DNA from: Mesotaenium endlicherianum
Taxonomy: Eukaryota; Streptophyta; Zygnematophyceae; Zygnematales; Mesotaeniaceae
NCBI GenBank assembly: GCA_009602735.1
Contig: WELA01012539.1
Coordinates: 145,135-174,259 of the forward strand
DNA: 29,125 nucleotides
Direction: 5' to 3'
Made by a program: the position numbers and the translations under genes. Positions 1-9,149 of the stretch are shown in pieces. The notes below the pieces were generated by a model that worked only from the letters and a program-made list of their open reading frames with translations, did no database searches and had not been told where the DNA came from. Positions within the stretch are counted from its first letter, which is position 1; every line of letters starts with the position of its first letter.

Positions 1-1741
1 GGGGGGGGGATGTGTGTGCGCAGGGCACAACATGTTGACTCTTGTTAGGGATATATAGGAGCTCATTTTGCGAGCCAATCAGCCAGCAAGCACACACACA
101 CACACACACTCCGACCCATGCATGCGCTCGGGCGCTTACATGCACACCACACACACGCACATGCGCACTCCCAGAGACACACCTGGTCACGGATGGGGAA
201 CTCGTCGATGCCGCGGCCAGCGTCGATGACCCGGATGATGCTCCGGCACAGGTGCACTGTCCCCAGCTGCAAGCACGCCCCCCATGCGTATGCACACGCA
301 GCGTACACAGGTGCCATGTGGAAACACATAGCCACACACACACACACACACACACACACAAGACTTTCAGCCCTCCATCCAGCCAGGTCCAGGAGGAGGA
401 TGGCCCCAAGTCGCCACCGGAGAGGACCACTCGTATGCACGTGCACGCTCGCTCACATCTGTGTAATGTGGAGAAACAGAGATGCAAGTCACCCTTGATG
501 AAAACAGGAAAGGTGGGCCCTGCGTCTACAGCCACTACTCTCTTCTCCTCCTCCCCCCCCACAAAGAGACACACATGCGAACGCACACATATACACACAA
601 GCCTATGCCTTTAACTTGAACCCTAACCCTGCACACTCCGTCGCCTCCACTGGGAAACGTCTGAAAGTTTTACCGGCACTGGAACGACTCAACGGGGCCA
701 TGTCGGACGCAAACGGAGGCGAATACTAGGTAGGCATCGTACTGGACTAGCCCAATCGGCAGTGGAAGAAAGGGAAGGGGAGGCGCCTTACCTTGAAGTA
801 GACCTTGAAGAGCTGGCACGCCACGTAGAGCGCGCCCACTCTCTTCACTCCCTTGCCCTGCAAGCAGCACATTTCTACCTCGAGCGCATCAGAACATCTC
901 CTCCACCCTCATGACAGAAGCAGGATACACACAGGCACATACGGGCAGGGCACTGGAGAGCCCCCTAGTGTAGTACCCTGCCGGCAGCACAAGAATGAGG
1001 ATGGCGTGGTTTGGTTTCAGCTGAGCATGTGAAATAAAGTGCAGCTAACGCTGGCATGCATGGAAAGACACGCAAGCCACGCCAAACAAGGGGGGCATGA
1101 ATGCATCCGCGGGCAAGATAAAGAGGGCCATGCCCTCCGATGTGCACGCACCCAGGCACCCGATTGCAGGCGCCCCCAACCCACCACGCACGCGCGCGCG
1201 CACGCACAAGCGGCCAGCAGCGTGCCTAGCACAGCCAAGGCCTCAAGAGACAGGCAGACTAAGAGACCACGGACCCTGCATGAAATAGCCTACACGTCCA
1301 ATCCTCCACAGTGCAAGGCATCAAGCCATGACACAATGCACACCCAAGGAGAGAAAGAGAGGAGCGACATCTGCACAGCACAGGTGAGACTCGCGCGCGT
1401 GCGCGCGCATGTGTGTGGGTGGGAGTGTGTGCTTGTTGGGGAAGGGTGGGGGGGTGGAAACCACGTACAGCGATGACACCAAACAGCTTCATGAGGAATG
1501 ACGCTGCCCCCTTGAGCTTGTCGGCTGTCTTGCCCTGCGCTGCCAGCTCAGCATCTGCCTGCAACCCCGACCGCTCCCCACGTAGGGTTTCAAACCCGGA
1601 GCGGTCAAATCACATCTCTCGAATTTTGTCCAGACCTAGGGATTAGAAGCCAAGCACTCCCCTCTCGCATGCGCACGTAGGCACACCAGCACCCGCATTC
1701 TCACCCACCCACCCACCCACCAACCTACACACACACACGCG

Positions 1742-1789
<48 letters not shown>

Positions 1790-4325
1790 CATGTGCCTCG
1801 AGGGCGACCGCAGAAGTAACCTTCAACTCAACCTGAACTCGCATCGCGCATCCGCTGAGGCTTGTGGCGCCGTGCTGCGGCAGCCGGGAAGGAGCAGGCA
1901 GGCGTGGGAGCAAGCGGGGCACGCACAAGCTCAGAGAGACAGAGGGAACTGCGTGTGACAGTGACGAGAGCACAGACACAAAGGAATTTCCAGGCAGCGG
2001 CAGCAGCAGGCGGTGCCCATGCCGGCCCACACCGTACTTATCACCCTCCCTCAGGATGTGTGCGCATGCTCATGTGCAAGTTTGTGTCCGTGTGATCCTC
2101 CCGTATGTCCTTTCCCCTGTGCTTTTACAACCCGTCGATATGATTGAGTGTTGCTGCACCAGACTTTCCCGCGGAACAAAGCACACAGCTCTGAAGGTCG
2201 CAGGGGAGGAGAGCGGGAGGATTCGGGAGGTGTCACAAAAAGGAGGGGGGAAGGACACAGGAGGCATGGAGCAGCCCAGCTGGTGGGTGCAGCAGCTTGC
2301 ACCTTCTCTGCCACCTGGCGGAGGTCAAAGACGAGCGTGTAGAGGGTGGGCATGGCCCACGTGGAGTCCCAGTTGCGGAGCTCCTGCAGGAACGCACTGT
2401 GTGCACGCGCGCACGCCCGCCCACGCTCCATTCCCAAGGGCACAACGGTCAGACTGGGCTCTCACTGGTGGAGCCACCCTGGGGGAGAGAGGGGGGGAGA
2501 GAGGAGGAGAGGCCAAGCAGAGGAGGGGGCCTGCGGAGAGAGGATCAGAACCACAGCACGCGTGTGCACACGTGAACGCTGAGAGCTGAGCAGAGCAGAG
2601 CAGAGCTGCTGTGCTCGTGATTCATTGCAGAGGCTGTGCCACTCGGCACATGCGGGCACTCACTGCTGACAGAAAGGCTCTTGGCCCCTCCTCTCGCAGC
2701 AGCCTGTCCATGCTTGACCCAAGCGAAGCCCACAAAACCCTCAACCCTAGCCCTGAAACCCTAACCCCTCAGTCTCCTACCGTGCTCGGAGAGGGGTGTG
2801 TGCACTCTGCACCGCCAGGCCCCAAGGTTTGCATCCAGGTGGCGCCAAAAGGGCGGGCTGTTGTCGTGACACGCAAACCACACGCCCTCGAGGCCAAAGA
2901 CATTGATTTGGGGCTTCCATGACAGGATGCAACAATGGCAAGCTACTCAAACCCCCCCCCACCCAAAGTGGCCAGGACCCTGCGGCCGCACACCTCCCCC
3001 CCTCCTCCCGCCTCCTTCCTCGGGGGGCCATGATGAGCCTGCCGTGTCACCGCATCCTTCCTAAGTAGGCAGCCATGCTGAGGGGCACAGGTGGCCACAA
3101 GGCAGACCTGCCCTAGCAGTGGCATAATTAAAGCTTGCAGCAAGTGCTCGTGCTTGCTCTCGCCCCTACCCCACCTCTGAACCCGCCGTGGTAAAAAGCA
3201 TCTGTCTACATCCAACTGTCTACAGCCAAGAGTCATCCGAAGCGTTCGATTGATATTAACGATCTGATGAAGGACCCGAGCGTCTTGCACGACTTGTTTC
3301 CTTATGCTGCTAGTCCCCAGCGGAGTGAATGCCTGCTCTCACCGTAAGCTAAGGCTTGATGCACACGTCGTCCTTCTGGCACTGACGGGGGGTATCAGCT
3401 GTCATCTTCACTATCGCCCCCCACTGTCATCCCTCGCGCGTAACCACTCCGCAGGCAGGTGTGACGAGCAACACCATTCTTACTGTGGCTGCGCGTGAAC
3501 ACGGGCCTGCTCGGCCAGCCTATGTCCTAGCGCTGCCCCTTGCTCTTCCAAGTTACCAGTGCATGTGTTAGGCTCTCCTTTTCTAGTGGTTCTTGCCATT
3601 TGCCTTTAGTGGGCCCTGATCACAGGAGCTGAGGTCTAGACTTAAAAAAGTCTGTGTGGCCAGGTAAGGAGTCTGGGAGTATGATCTCACGCCCACTGGA
3701 TTCTGCAACAGGGATGCACAGCTTGCGACAAGCAAGAACTTCGGATGAAGACTCACTTGGCCGACTGCTGAAGGTCGTTGTAGGCGTCGGCGTACTTGTG
3801 GTTGTGATACGCCATCATGCTCTGCATGTGGGGCACCAGCATGTCGCCCAGCCCTGTCCGGTCCACCTTCTGCTGCAGCCTGTTCATGTCCTGTGTTTCA
3901 AGACAGAGCTTGATCAGGATGAGCACCTTGCTACCACACCAGTTGCTATTAATGCTTGACAAGCCCCTGCCTCCCTCCCAGCCCATTCGCTTCCCAACCA
4001 GGTACAGAGGCTTCGGCAGACTTTTTCCATAGAGCAGAGGGGGGCTTAAAGTATATCGTGGGCATCATTGACACACAGATTTTTAACTTTCACTGCACAC
4101 AGACCGATGATCCAATACATGCGCAAAGAGAGAGACCCAATAGTGGTACACGACCTCAACATGCTTATGTACCTTCATTCCGGTCAGAGCTGTGGCCACC
4201 CATGCAGGACTTGTGCTGTCCCGCGAGAGCTCAAGGAGTTCTGCAAGGGAGGTCCCATCCTGATCGTTCACGGCAGCTGAAACAGCTGAGATGTACTCAC
4301 TGAGTTTTCGGGTTGGGTCCCCCAT
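1..4325 (-). CDS. PCID2/Thp1-like PCI-domain subunit of the TREX-2 mRNA export complex (5' part, C-terminus outside window)
   Basis: Thp1/PCID2 acts with Sac3/GANP at the nuclear pore in TREX-2, coupling transcription to mRNA export. Exons on the minus strand: 4325-4173, 3890-3757, 2396-2303, 1558-1469, 857-792 and 266-183, with phases 0,2,0,0,0,0. All have GT donors and AG acceptors. They encode the first 173 residues of a protein usually 400-450 long; the PCI/winged-helix end lies beyond base 1. Recognisable blocks are AFLQELRNWDSTWAMP (exon 3), LKGAASFLMKLFGVIA (exon 4), KGVKRVGALYVACQLFKVYF (exon 5) and LGTVHLCRSIIR (exon 6). These follow plant THP1 and animal PCID2 in order and without gaps. 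The start is the ATG at 4325; the next residues, GDPTRKLSEYISAVSAA, fit the family N-terminus. The introns are long (282, 1360, 744, 611 and 525 bases) and rich in simple repeats. The gene is divergent from the CCCH/G-patch gene. The family call is firm; the sixth donor (182-181) is fairly sure. Confidence 0.9.
91..110. repeat. (CA)n microsatellite
   Basis: About ten CA units, downstream of exon 6 of the PCID2-like gene on its transcribed strand (GT in the transcript). It lies in the intron that continues toward the window edge. Confidence 0.9.
332..361. repeat. (CA)n microsatellite
   Basis: About fifteen CA units in intron 5 of the PCID2-like gene (267-791), about 65 bases upstream of its acceptor in transcript direction. 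The complementary transcript carries a (GU)n tract. Confidence 0.95.
618..631. repeat. Short telomere-like CCCTAA piece
   Basis: Two adjacent CCCTAA-type units (AACCCTAACCCT) inside intron 5 of the PCID2-like gene. The piece is too short to mark a telomere but has the same motif as the cluster near 2736-2769. Confidence 0.6.
1569..1606. repeat. Perfect 9-base inverted repeat with inner hairpin next to a splice acceptor
   Basis: Arms GACCGCTCC (1569-1577) and GGAGCGGTC (1598-1606) are perfect complements. Inside, GGGTTT (1585-1590) and AAACCC (1592-1597) can pair as a second stem. In the PCID2-like transcript (minus strand) it ends nine bases before the last base of intron 3, taking the place of the usual polypyrimidine tract before exon 4 (1558). 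Confidence 0.85.
1701..1787. repeat. Compound simple repeat: (CCCA)n, (AC)n, (GC)n, (AC)n
   Basis: A CCCA-type tetranucleotide run (1701-1721) is followed by about 60 bases of uninterrupted alternating purine-pyrimidine sequence (1727-1787), with a (GC)6-like core at about 1738-1750. It lies in intron 3 of the PCID2-like gene. Such tracts are known to be able to adopt left-handed Z-DNA. Confidence 0.95.
2481..2609. repeat. Purine-rich tract and GAGCA-type short tandem repeats
   Basis: A G/A-only-like run at about 2481-2516 is followed, at about 2586-2609, by three to four units of an AGAGC pentamer. All lie in intron 2 of the PCID2-like gene, close to the exon 3 acceptor in transcript direction. 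They make long spurious open frames on the plus strand. Confidence 0.8.
2736..2769. repeat. Degenerate telomere-like repeat cluster in an intron
   Basis: Five CCCT-bearing units with AA/AAA spacers, including AAACCCTAACCCC, within about 34 bases of intron 2 of the PCID2-like gene. This resembles CCCTAAA/CCCTAA telomeric sequence of plants and algae in degenerate form, as found in interstitial telomeric repeats or telo-box elements. Confidence 0.65.
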
Positions 4326-5112
4326 TTTGAACCGTGTGAAAAGGTACTGATGCTGCTAGTTCACTGACGTTTTCCCTACGTATTTGCAATCCTGACGTGG
4401 TGCTTATTCAAGTCCCAGACAAAGAAGGCTTTCCTTGAATCACTGGCTGCAGATTTCCTCAAAGCAACATCCAGCTAGAAGTCCTGAATGCTTCATCACA
4501 GCCAGAGAAACGACGAATGCCATAATATTTTTTTACATGGCAAAAACCATCAGGGAGGACAGATTGATGCTAAATGGTAACTAGTTGGACCATGCCTTAT
4601 TTACATGGCCGCTTCATACACCCTTCTTCTGCAGAGTACAACCGTACTCAAGGACTCAAGTGACAGATGGATGCTCGTGCCAGTTAGTGTTAGAGTATAA
4701 AACCGCATACATTCGAAGAACCACCGAAACCAAAGGACATGCACTGGAACCAACACTAAAGCCGCTGAGCATCTGTCAGCTGGGACTGAAGTGCCAACAC
4801 AATTCCAAACAAGAAACGTGCTGCCTTACGAAGCGTCGAGCAATTTTTACTGCGAGTCACGAATTTATACTGAAAGTAGACAGTCGATAGTTTTCCGTAG
4901 TAAGAGTTTCTATCCTTCCGTCACGTACGAAGATAAACGGTGCGGGTGTAATCTAATCACACTGGACTTGCCTGCTCAAGGCTTGCAATAGATTGGCGTC
5001 AGATCTAAATGCACTTGTACTTGTGCTTGCGAAGCAACAAAATCTGGGCACCCCTTGTAGACTTCAGTCTGCCGGCCCGGGCTCTACTCAGCGTGGAAGA
5101 CGGAAAGTGAAT
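4326..5112. promoter_or_regulatory. Divergent intergenic spacer between PCID2-like and CCCH/G-patch genes
   Basis: The 787 bases separate two genes transcribed away from each other, so they should hold both 5' UTRs and promoters. I see no clear TATA box or repeat, and no convincing coding exon: the open frame at 4585-4890 has no family features. The frame of the G-patch gene is open upstream to 4993 but has no ATG before 5113. The promoter role is inferred from gene orientation only. Confidence 0.5.
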
Positions 5113-8100
5113 ATGGAGGAGATGGACATGGAGCGTGCTCTTTTAGACCAGCTGGCAGACCAGAAGGAGTCATTGGCTGCGATAGAAGCTGCCTTACAAG
5201 TTGAAGATAATAGTGAGCTCCTTCAGGCAAGCTGCTGTGATAGTCAAGAGGGCAGTGCATAGAAGTTGTAGAGTTGGGTAGCGTGTGTGGCATGAGATGT
5301 CATCATGACCCTGTTTTGGTCCTGATCTGGTTCAAATTGAGAGAGCACCTGCGGTACTGCCAAAAGTATAACAGTATACCGAGTGTGGCATGAAGGCAGC
5401 ATGTCCTGAGTTTGGCTATGAGACTCCGTTTGCAGGCGTTCTTATGGGCTGCTGGTCATTGCTTGAAGATGTTCATTTACAAGCTAATATGTATTAAGTA
5501 GTGGCATAACGCCCGGCATTTCAAGTACTCAGTATCTGCCTCGCGTCGGCAAGCCTTCAGCTCCCTGCTTTTCTCTTACACCAGTTCGATACCTGCTTGC
5601 AGTGTTGCTTGTAAGCAGGGAGGGGGTAAATATTGCACCAAATTCGATTCATATCAGGCTTTGTCTCCAATTTCAGGACGCTCAGGAGTCTCACCCCTTC
5701 TATATACGATTGGGTCCAATGAACAGATCCAGGAAGAGCTTAGAGATGCTATAAAAGGAGCAGAGGAGAGTCTACTTGACCTGAAACGCCATAGACTTCT
5801 GCAAGAGCTTACCATCCTTCAGGACCTTCAGCAGGCGAGTAAGCAGCATATGCACACTGTCCTGACCCTTTCTTGAAGATGCGCACTTACAGCGCACTCA
5901 AAACATGCACTCGCAGAATCTATAGAGCCTACCCGATGTATCCGTGAACATGATGAGTAGCGGAACTTAGTGGTGAGCAGGTATTGTCCAGTCTCGCATT
6001 CACCCCAATATGCAGCGTTGAATATGAAGTTGTCTTGCACAAGAAGCTCCTCTGATGTATTTTGTATGATGATCTTTGATCAGCTCGTGTATGCTAGTCT
6101 CAGCAGAGGTGTCTACGTAAGAGAGCATGGCTGCAACTAGCAATGAGATTCACACTCGCCAGTCTCTCGGGTAAAACCATTTAAAGAAAAGCCTAGCCTT
6201 TACCGTGTTCCTACTGATCAGAGGAATAAAAAAGTAGAGCTTGATCACGAGCGATATACATATGAACTTACTAATCCTGGAGATTTTATTTGGTTCTCTG
6301 GATAGCAGGACAATCCCAAACAGGAGCAGGAAGGCAAGGATGAGGTCAGGTTCCTTCAGGCAGACGGTGAAGCTGCCGTCATTAACCCGGAGATTGCTAC
6401 CAATTCATCCGTTCAGCAACCTGGGGAGTATCAGTATGGGCACACTTGGCCAGAGCGTGACAACGTGGGGGAGGGAGGCTTGCAGTGGCCGGCGGACCTC
6501 GAATCAGGATCAAAGTGCGTGTTCCGGCACACCAATGGGAGATGGTACAGCGGCTTCATGTTGCCCACTGAACTCGTGCCAGCTGGCGACCCGGGAGTAC
6601 CCACTGGTGTAGGAGCGGAGCATGCTCAGAAGGAGGCGTCCTTGGCGAGGGTGGCCTTCTTGACTCCCACAAGTGAACACATGCGCGTGCGTAATCTGCT
6701 CTTTGCTCGTAAACTTTGTGCTCGTTATGCATTGCATTCAGCTGCTGCCTTCCTACCCTGTGCAACAGAGTGCAAAGATTGCTGCAAGCATGCCTGAACG
6801 TCAGTGACATAAAAAGCCTGACTCACGACGAGTGGTATAAGCTCATTTCTCTCTTCTTCTCTACCCCAATCTCTCTCCCTCTCGTCTCTGCAAAGCACTT
6901 GTCGCGTGGTCTCTCTGCATCCTGCTTGCTTCAAGCATGGGAAGATCTTACCACCAGCAGTGTGTGCGTCGCAGAGCAGGGGAAGGTCCACAAATTTTGT
7001 CGTTAATTTGCAACGATGTGCCTCGAGCTTGCACGCTGTCTGGCTGGGTGTGGGATGCGGTGTGGAGAGCAGCTGTGCGACTTCTTCGTCCGACAGAGCT
7101 GCCGCTTTGGGGACCGATGCCGCTCCTCTCATGGTAAGCACGTGAGGAGTGCTGGTGCTGGTCCACCTGTTTTCAGAAGTGATGGGGCAAAGGGCATCTC
7201 CTGTGAGGACGAGCATGGGTGTGCCTACGAGGGTTGGCACTATACATCTATGTGTAAATACGTTAAGCCGTATGGATACATATATTTACATAATATATGT
7301 AATATGTATATGTAGTACACATAGTACATGTTTGCATGACTTCACTTGCATGCACATCCCGGTACTTGCCCAAAATATTCTTGCTATCGTACATGTATGC
7401 CTATACACATGTCTATGTATCATATGCGCATCTAAAAACGTGCATACATGCTGGACTACTCCAATCTGGGATGCAGCAGATAGCAAGCACGCTAAGTAGT
7501 AGCATCCTTGCGGCAGCTCCTCTGGTGCAGCAGACCCCCTCTTGCCGCTATCAGTGCCGTAGTGCTCTACCCGGATGATGGTTAAGCGCACGAAGCTTGG
7601 TCTCTCGAGATGGATGGTCGGGCACTGGCGAGTAAGCAACACTTGGTGCACCCCCGCAGTATCACAACACCACTGCACAGCACACTTTCCCCGTCCGCCT
7701 CTGAATCCTCACGGCCTGCTCCCTTGTCGCTCTCCAGGTGTGCTAGTCCCCAGGGCAACCCTCCAGCCCTACGTCGCTCCCGACCTGTTGCAAGTTCCTG
7801 AGGGAGCCAGCGTGCTCGTCTGCACGGCTCTGCACGAAAGCAGCAGCGGGAGCGGGAACAAGAGCAAGAGGGGCTTGTGGCAGCGTGCTGAGCTGGAGCG
7901 ACGCAATGAGATTGCTGGCACTTTCTCAGTTTCCCTCGTCACCGACGGCTCCAGGGTGGACGTCAGGCCAGAGCACATTGCTCTGTCGCAATACGCCGCA
8001 GTTGACAACGAAGGCGACAGCAACGACGCGCCGCGAGGAGGAGGGCGTGGCAGTGACTGCGCGGACGAGGAAGCAAGCGTGTCGGGCTCTGGCTCCGACC

Positions 8101-9149
8101 AGTCCGAGAGGTGGGGCAGAGATGGTGGAGGCATGTACGGCATTGATGACACCGGCAAGGGCGACGCCAACGACTATGAGGCGGGGGACAGTGGTGGAAG
8201 CAATAGGCCGGGGCTGGGTGGCGGAGGGTTGGGCAGCTCGTCGGGTGTGCGGGGAGGGGGCTACGGCGCGTGGAAGGACAGGGAGAGGCGACAGATGTCG
8301 AGCCAGGCTTTGGCGGCGGCGCGCCTGGGAGCGGAGGAAATGGCCCTGGCCGGACCGCAGAGCGAGACGGTGCAGTTTGCCTCGTGGGAGCAGCACACGC
8401 GCGGGGTGGCCTCCAAGATCATGGCAGGCCTGGGCTTCAGAGAGGGCATGGGCCTAGGCTCCAGCGGACAAGGCATAGTAGATCCAGTGCTGGTTCGAGC
8501 TTTTCCCTCCAGGCGCTCCCTTGATTACATAGGGAACGATGGAGGAGGTGAGGGTGCTCGTGGGGATGGGCGGGAAGGCGAGGAGGAGGGGGCTCACCCG
8601 GCTAAGAAGAGGAGGCGGGGCGGAGAAAGGAGCCGCCGGCGAGCACATGCTGCGGCCAAGGCCGAAGCCAAGGCGGAGGAGGAGAAGGAAGAGGATGCCG
8701 CCCCGAACGTGTTTGACTTCATCAATGTGCAGCTGGCGGCAAGGTTGGGGGACGGCCTACACTCGGTTGATAAGTGGGGCGCCTCCTATGGTGATGAAGT
8801 GGAGTCGAAGTCGGCCGGTGGCCCGGTTGGACGAGAGAAGCCTGTGGGTAAGACTCGTCGGAGCCATGACCAGACCGGCGGCCCGAGCAACGGCGATGCT
8901 GCGAAGAAAGAAGGGAGCGATCGTCGAGCTTTAGTTGCACAAGCGGAAGAGCTGAATGAGCGCCGTGTAAAGGTGGCAAGGCTGGAGGAGATGGCGGCGA
9001 GAAATAAGGGCGACAGAGTGATGCATGCGGCAGTGATGAGGAAATTAGAGGAGAGCCGACGGGCCCTGGCGAAGGCTGAGGGAGCCCACGCAAGTAGTCA
9101 AGCAGCAGTGCAACAAAAGGAGAGGACTACCAAGTGGATGAAGTTTTGA
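5113..9149 (+). CDS. CCCH zinc finger and G-patch domain protein (ZGPAT family)
   Basis: Nuclear RNA/DNA-binding protein; animal ZGPAT is a transcriptional repressor and splicing-linked G-patch factor, and the plant members are less studied. Exons: 5113-5226, 5727-5834, 6309-6686, 7073-7133 and 7738-9149, giving 690 residues. Order of parts: an N-terminal coiled coil (residues 1-70, including RALLDQLADQKESLAAIEAA and EESLLDLKRHRLLQEL); a Tudor-like segment (SKCVFRHTNGRWYSGFMLP to ARVAFLTPTSEHM, about 140-199); one CCCH finger C-x7-C-x5-C-x3-H (about 202-221); a Gly/Ser/acidic linker; the G-patch (about 440-485, HTRGVASKIMAGLGFREG then MGLGSSGQG); a K/R/E-rich stretch; NVFDFI (544); and a C-terminal coiled coil ending KWMKF, the family's usual end. 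The first ATG in frame is used. Intron 1 has a GC donor. Intron 2 is either GC-AG as given here, or GT-AG with donor 5839 and acceptor at 6365/6366, which gives a slightly shorter linker. A TGTAA element lies 51 bases after the stop. Confidence 0.92.

Noticed and set aside
42..614. Long open frames of His/Thr/Cys/Val repeats near the left edge.
   Set aside because: They are translations of CA microsatellites opposite real PCID2-like exons.
1864..2589. A 241-codon plus-strand open frame.
   Set aside because: It covers exon 3 of the PCID2-like gene on the other strand plus purine-rich repeats, has low-complexity content and shows no family features.
3223..3300. Exon-like segment (VVQDARVLHQIVNINRT) with plausible splice sites on the minus strand in the PCID2-like gene.
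   Set aside because: Skipping it joins exon 2 (phase 2) directly to 2396 and gives SANAFLQELRNW, which matches the family without a gap. Including it inserts about 25 unrelated residues.
7260..7330. AT-rich palindromic stretch of TATA/ATGTA units that could suggest a promoter or small element.
   Set aside because: It lies inside intron 4 of the G-patch gene (7134-7737), shows no terminal repeats or duplications and is best explained as simple sequence.
7885..8934. Several open frames on both strands over the G-patch gene.
   Set aside because: They are shadows of the long GC-rich exon 5 (7738-9149), whose own frame carries the G-patch and conserved C-terminus.
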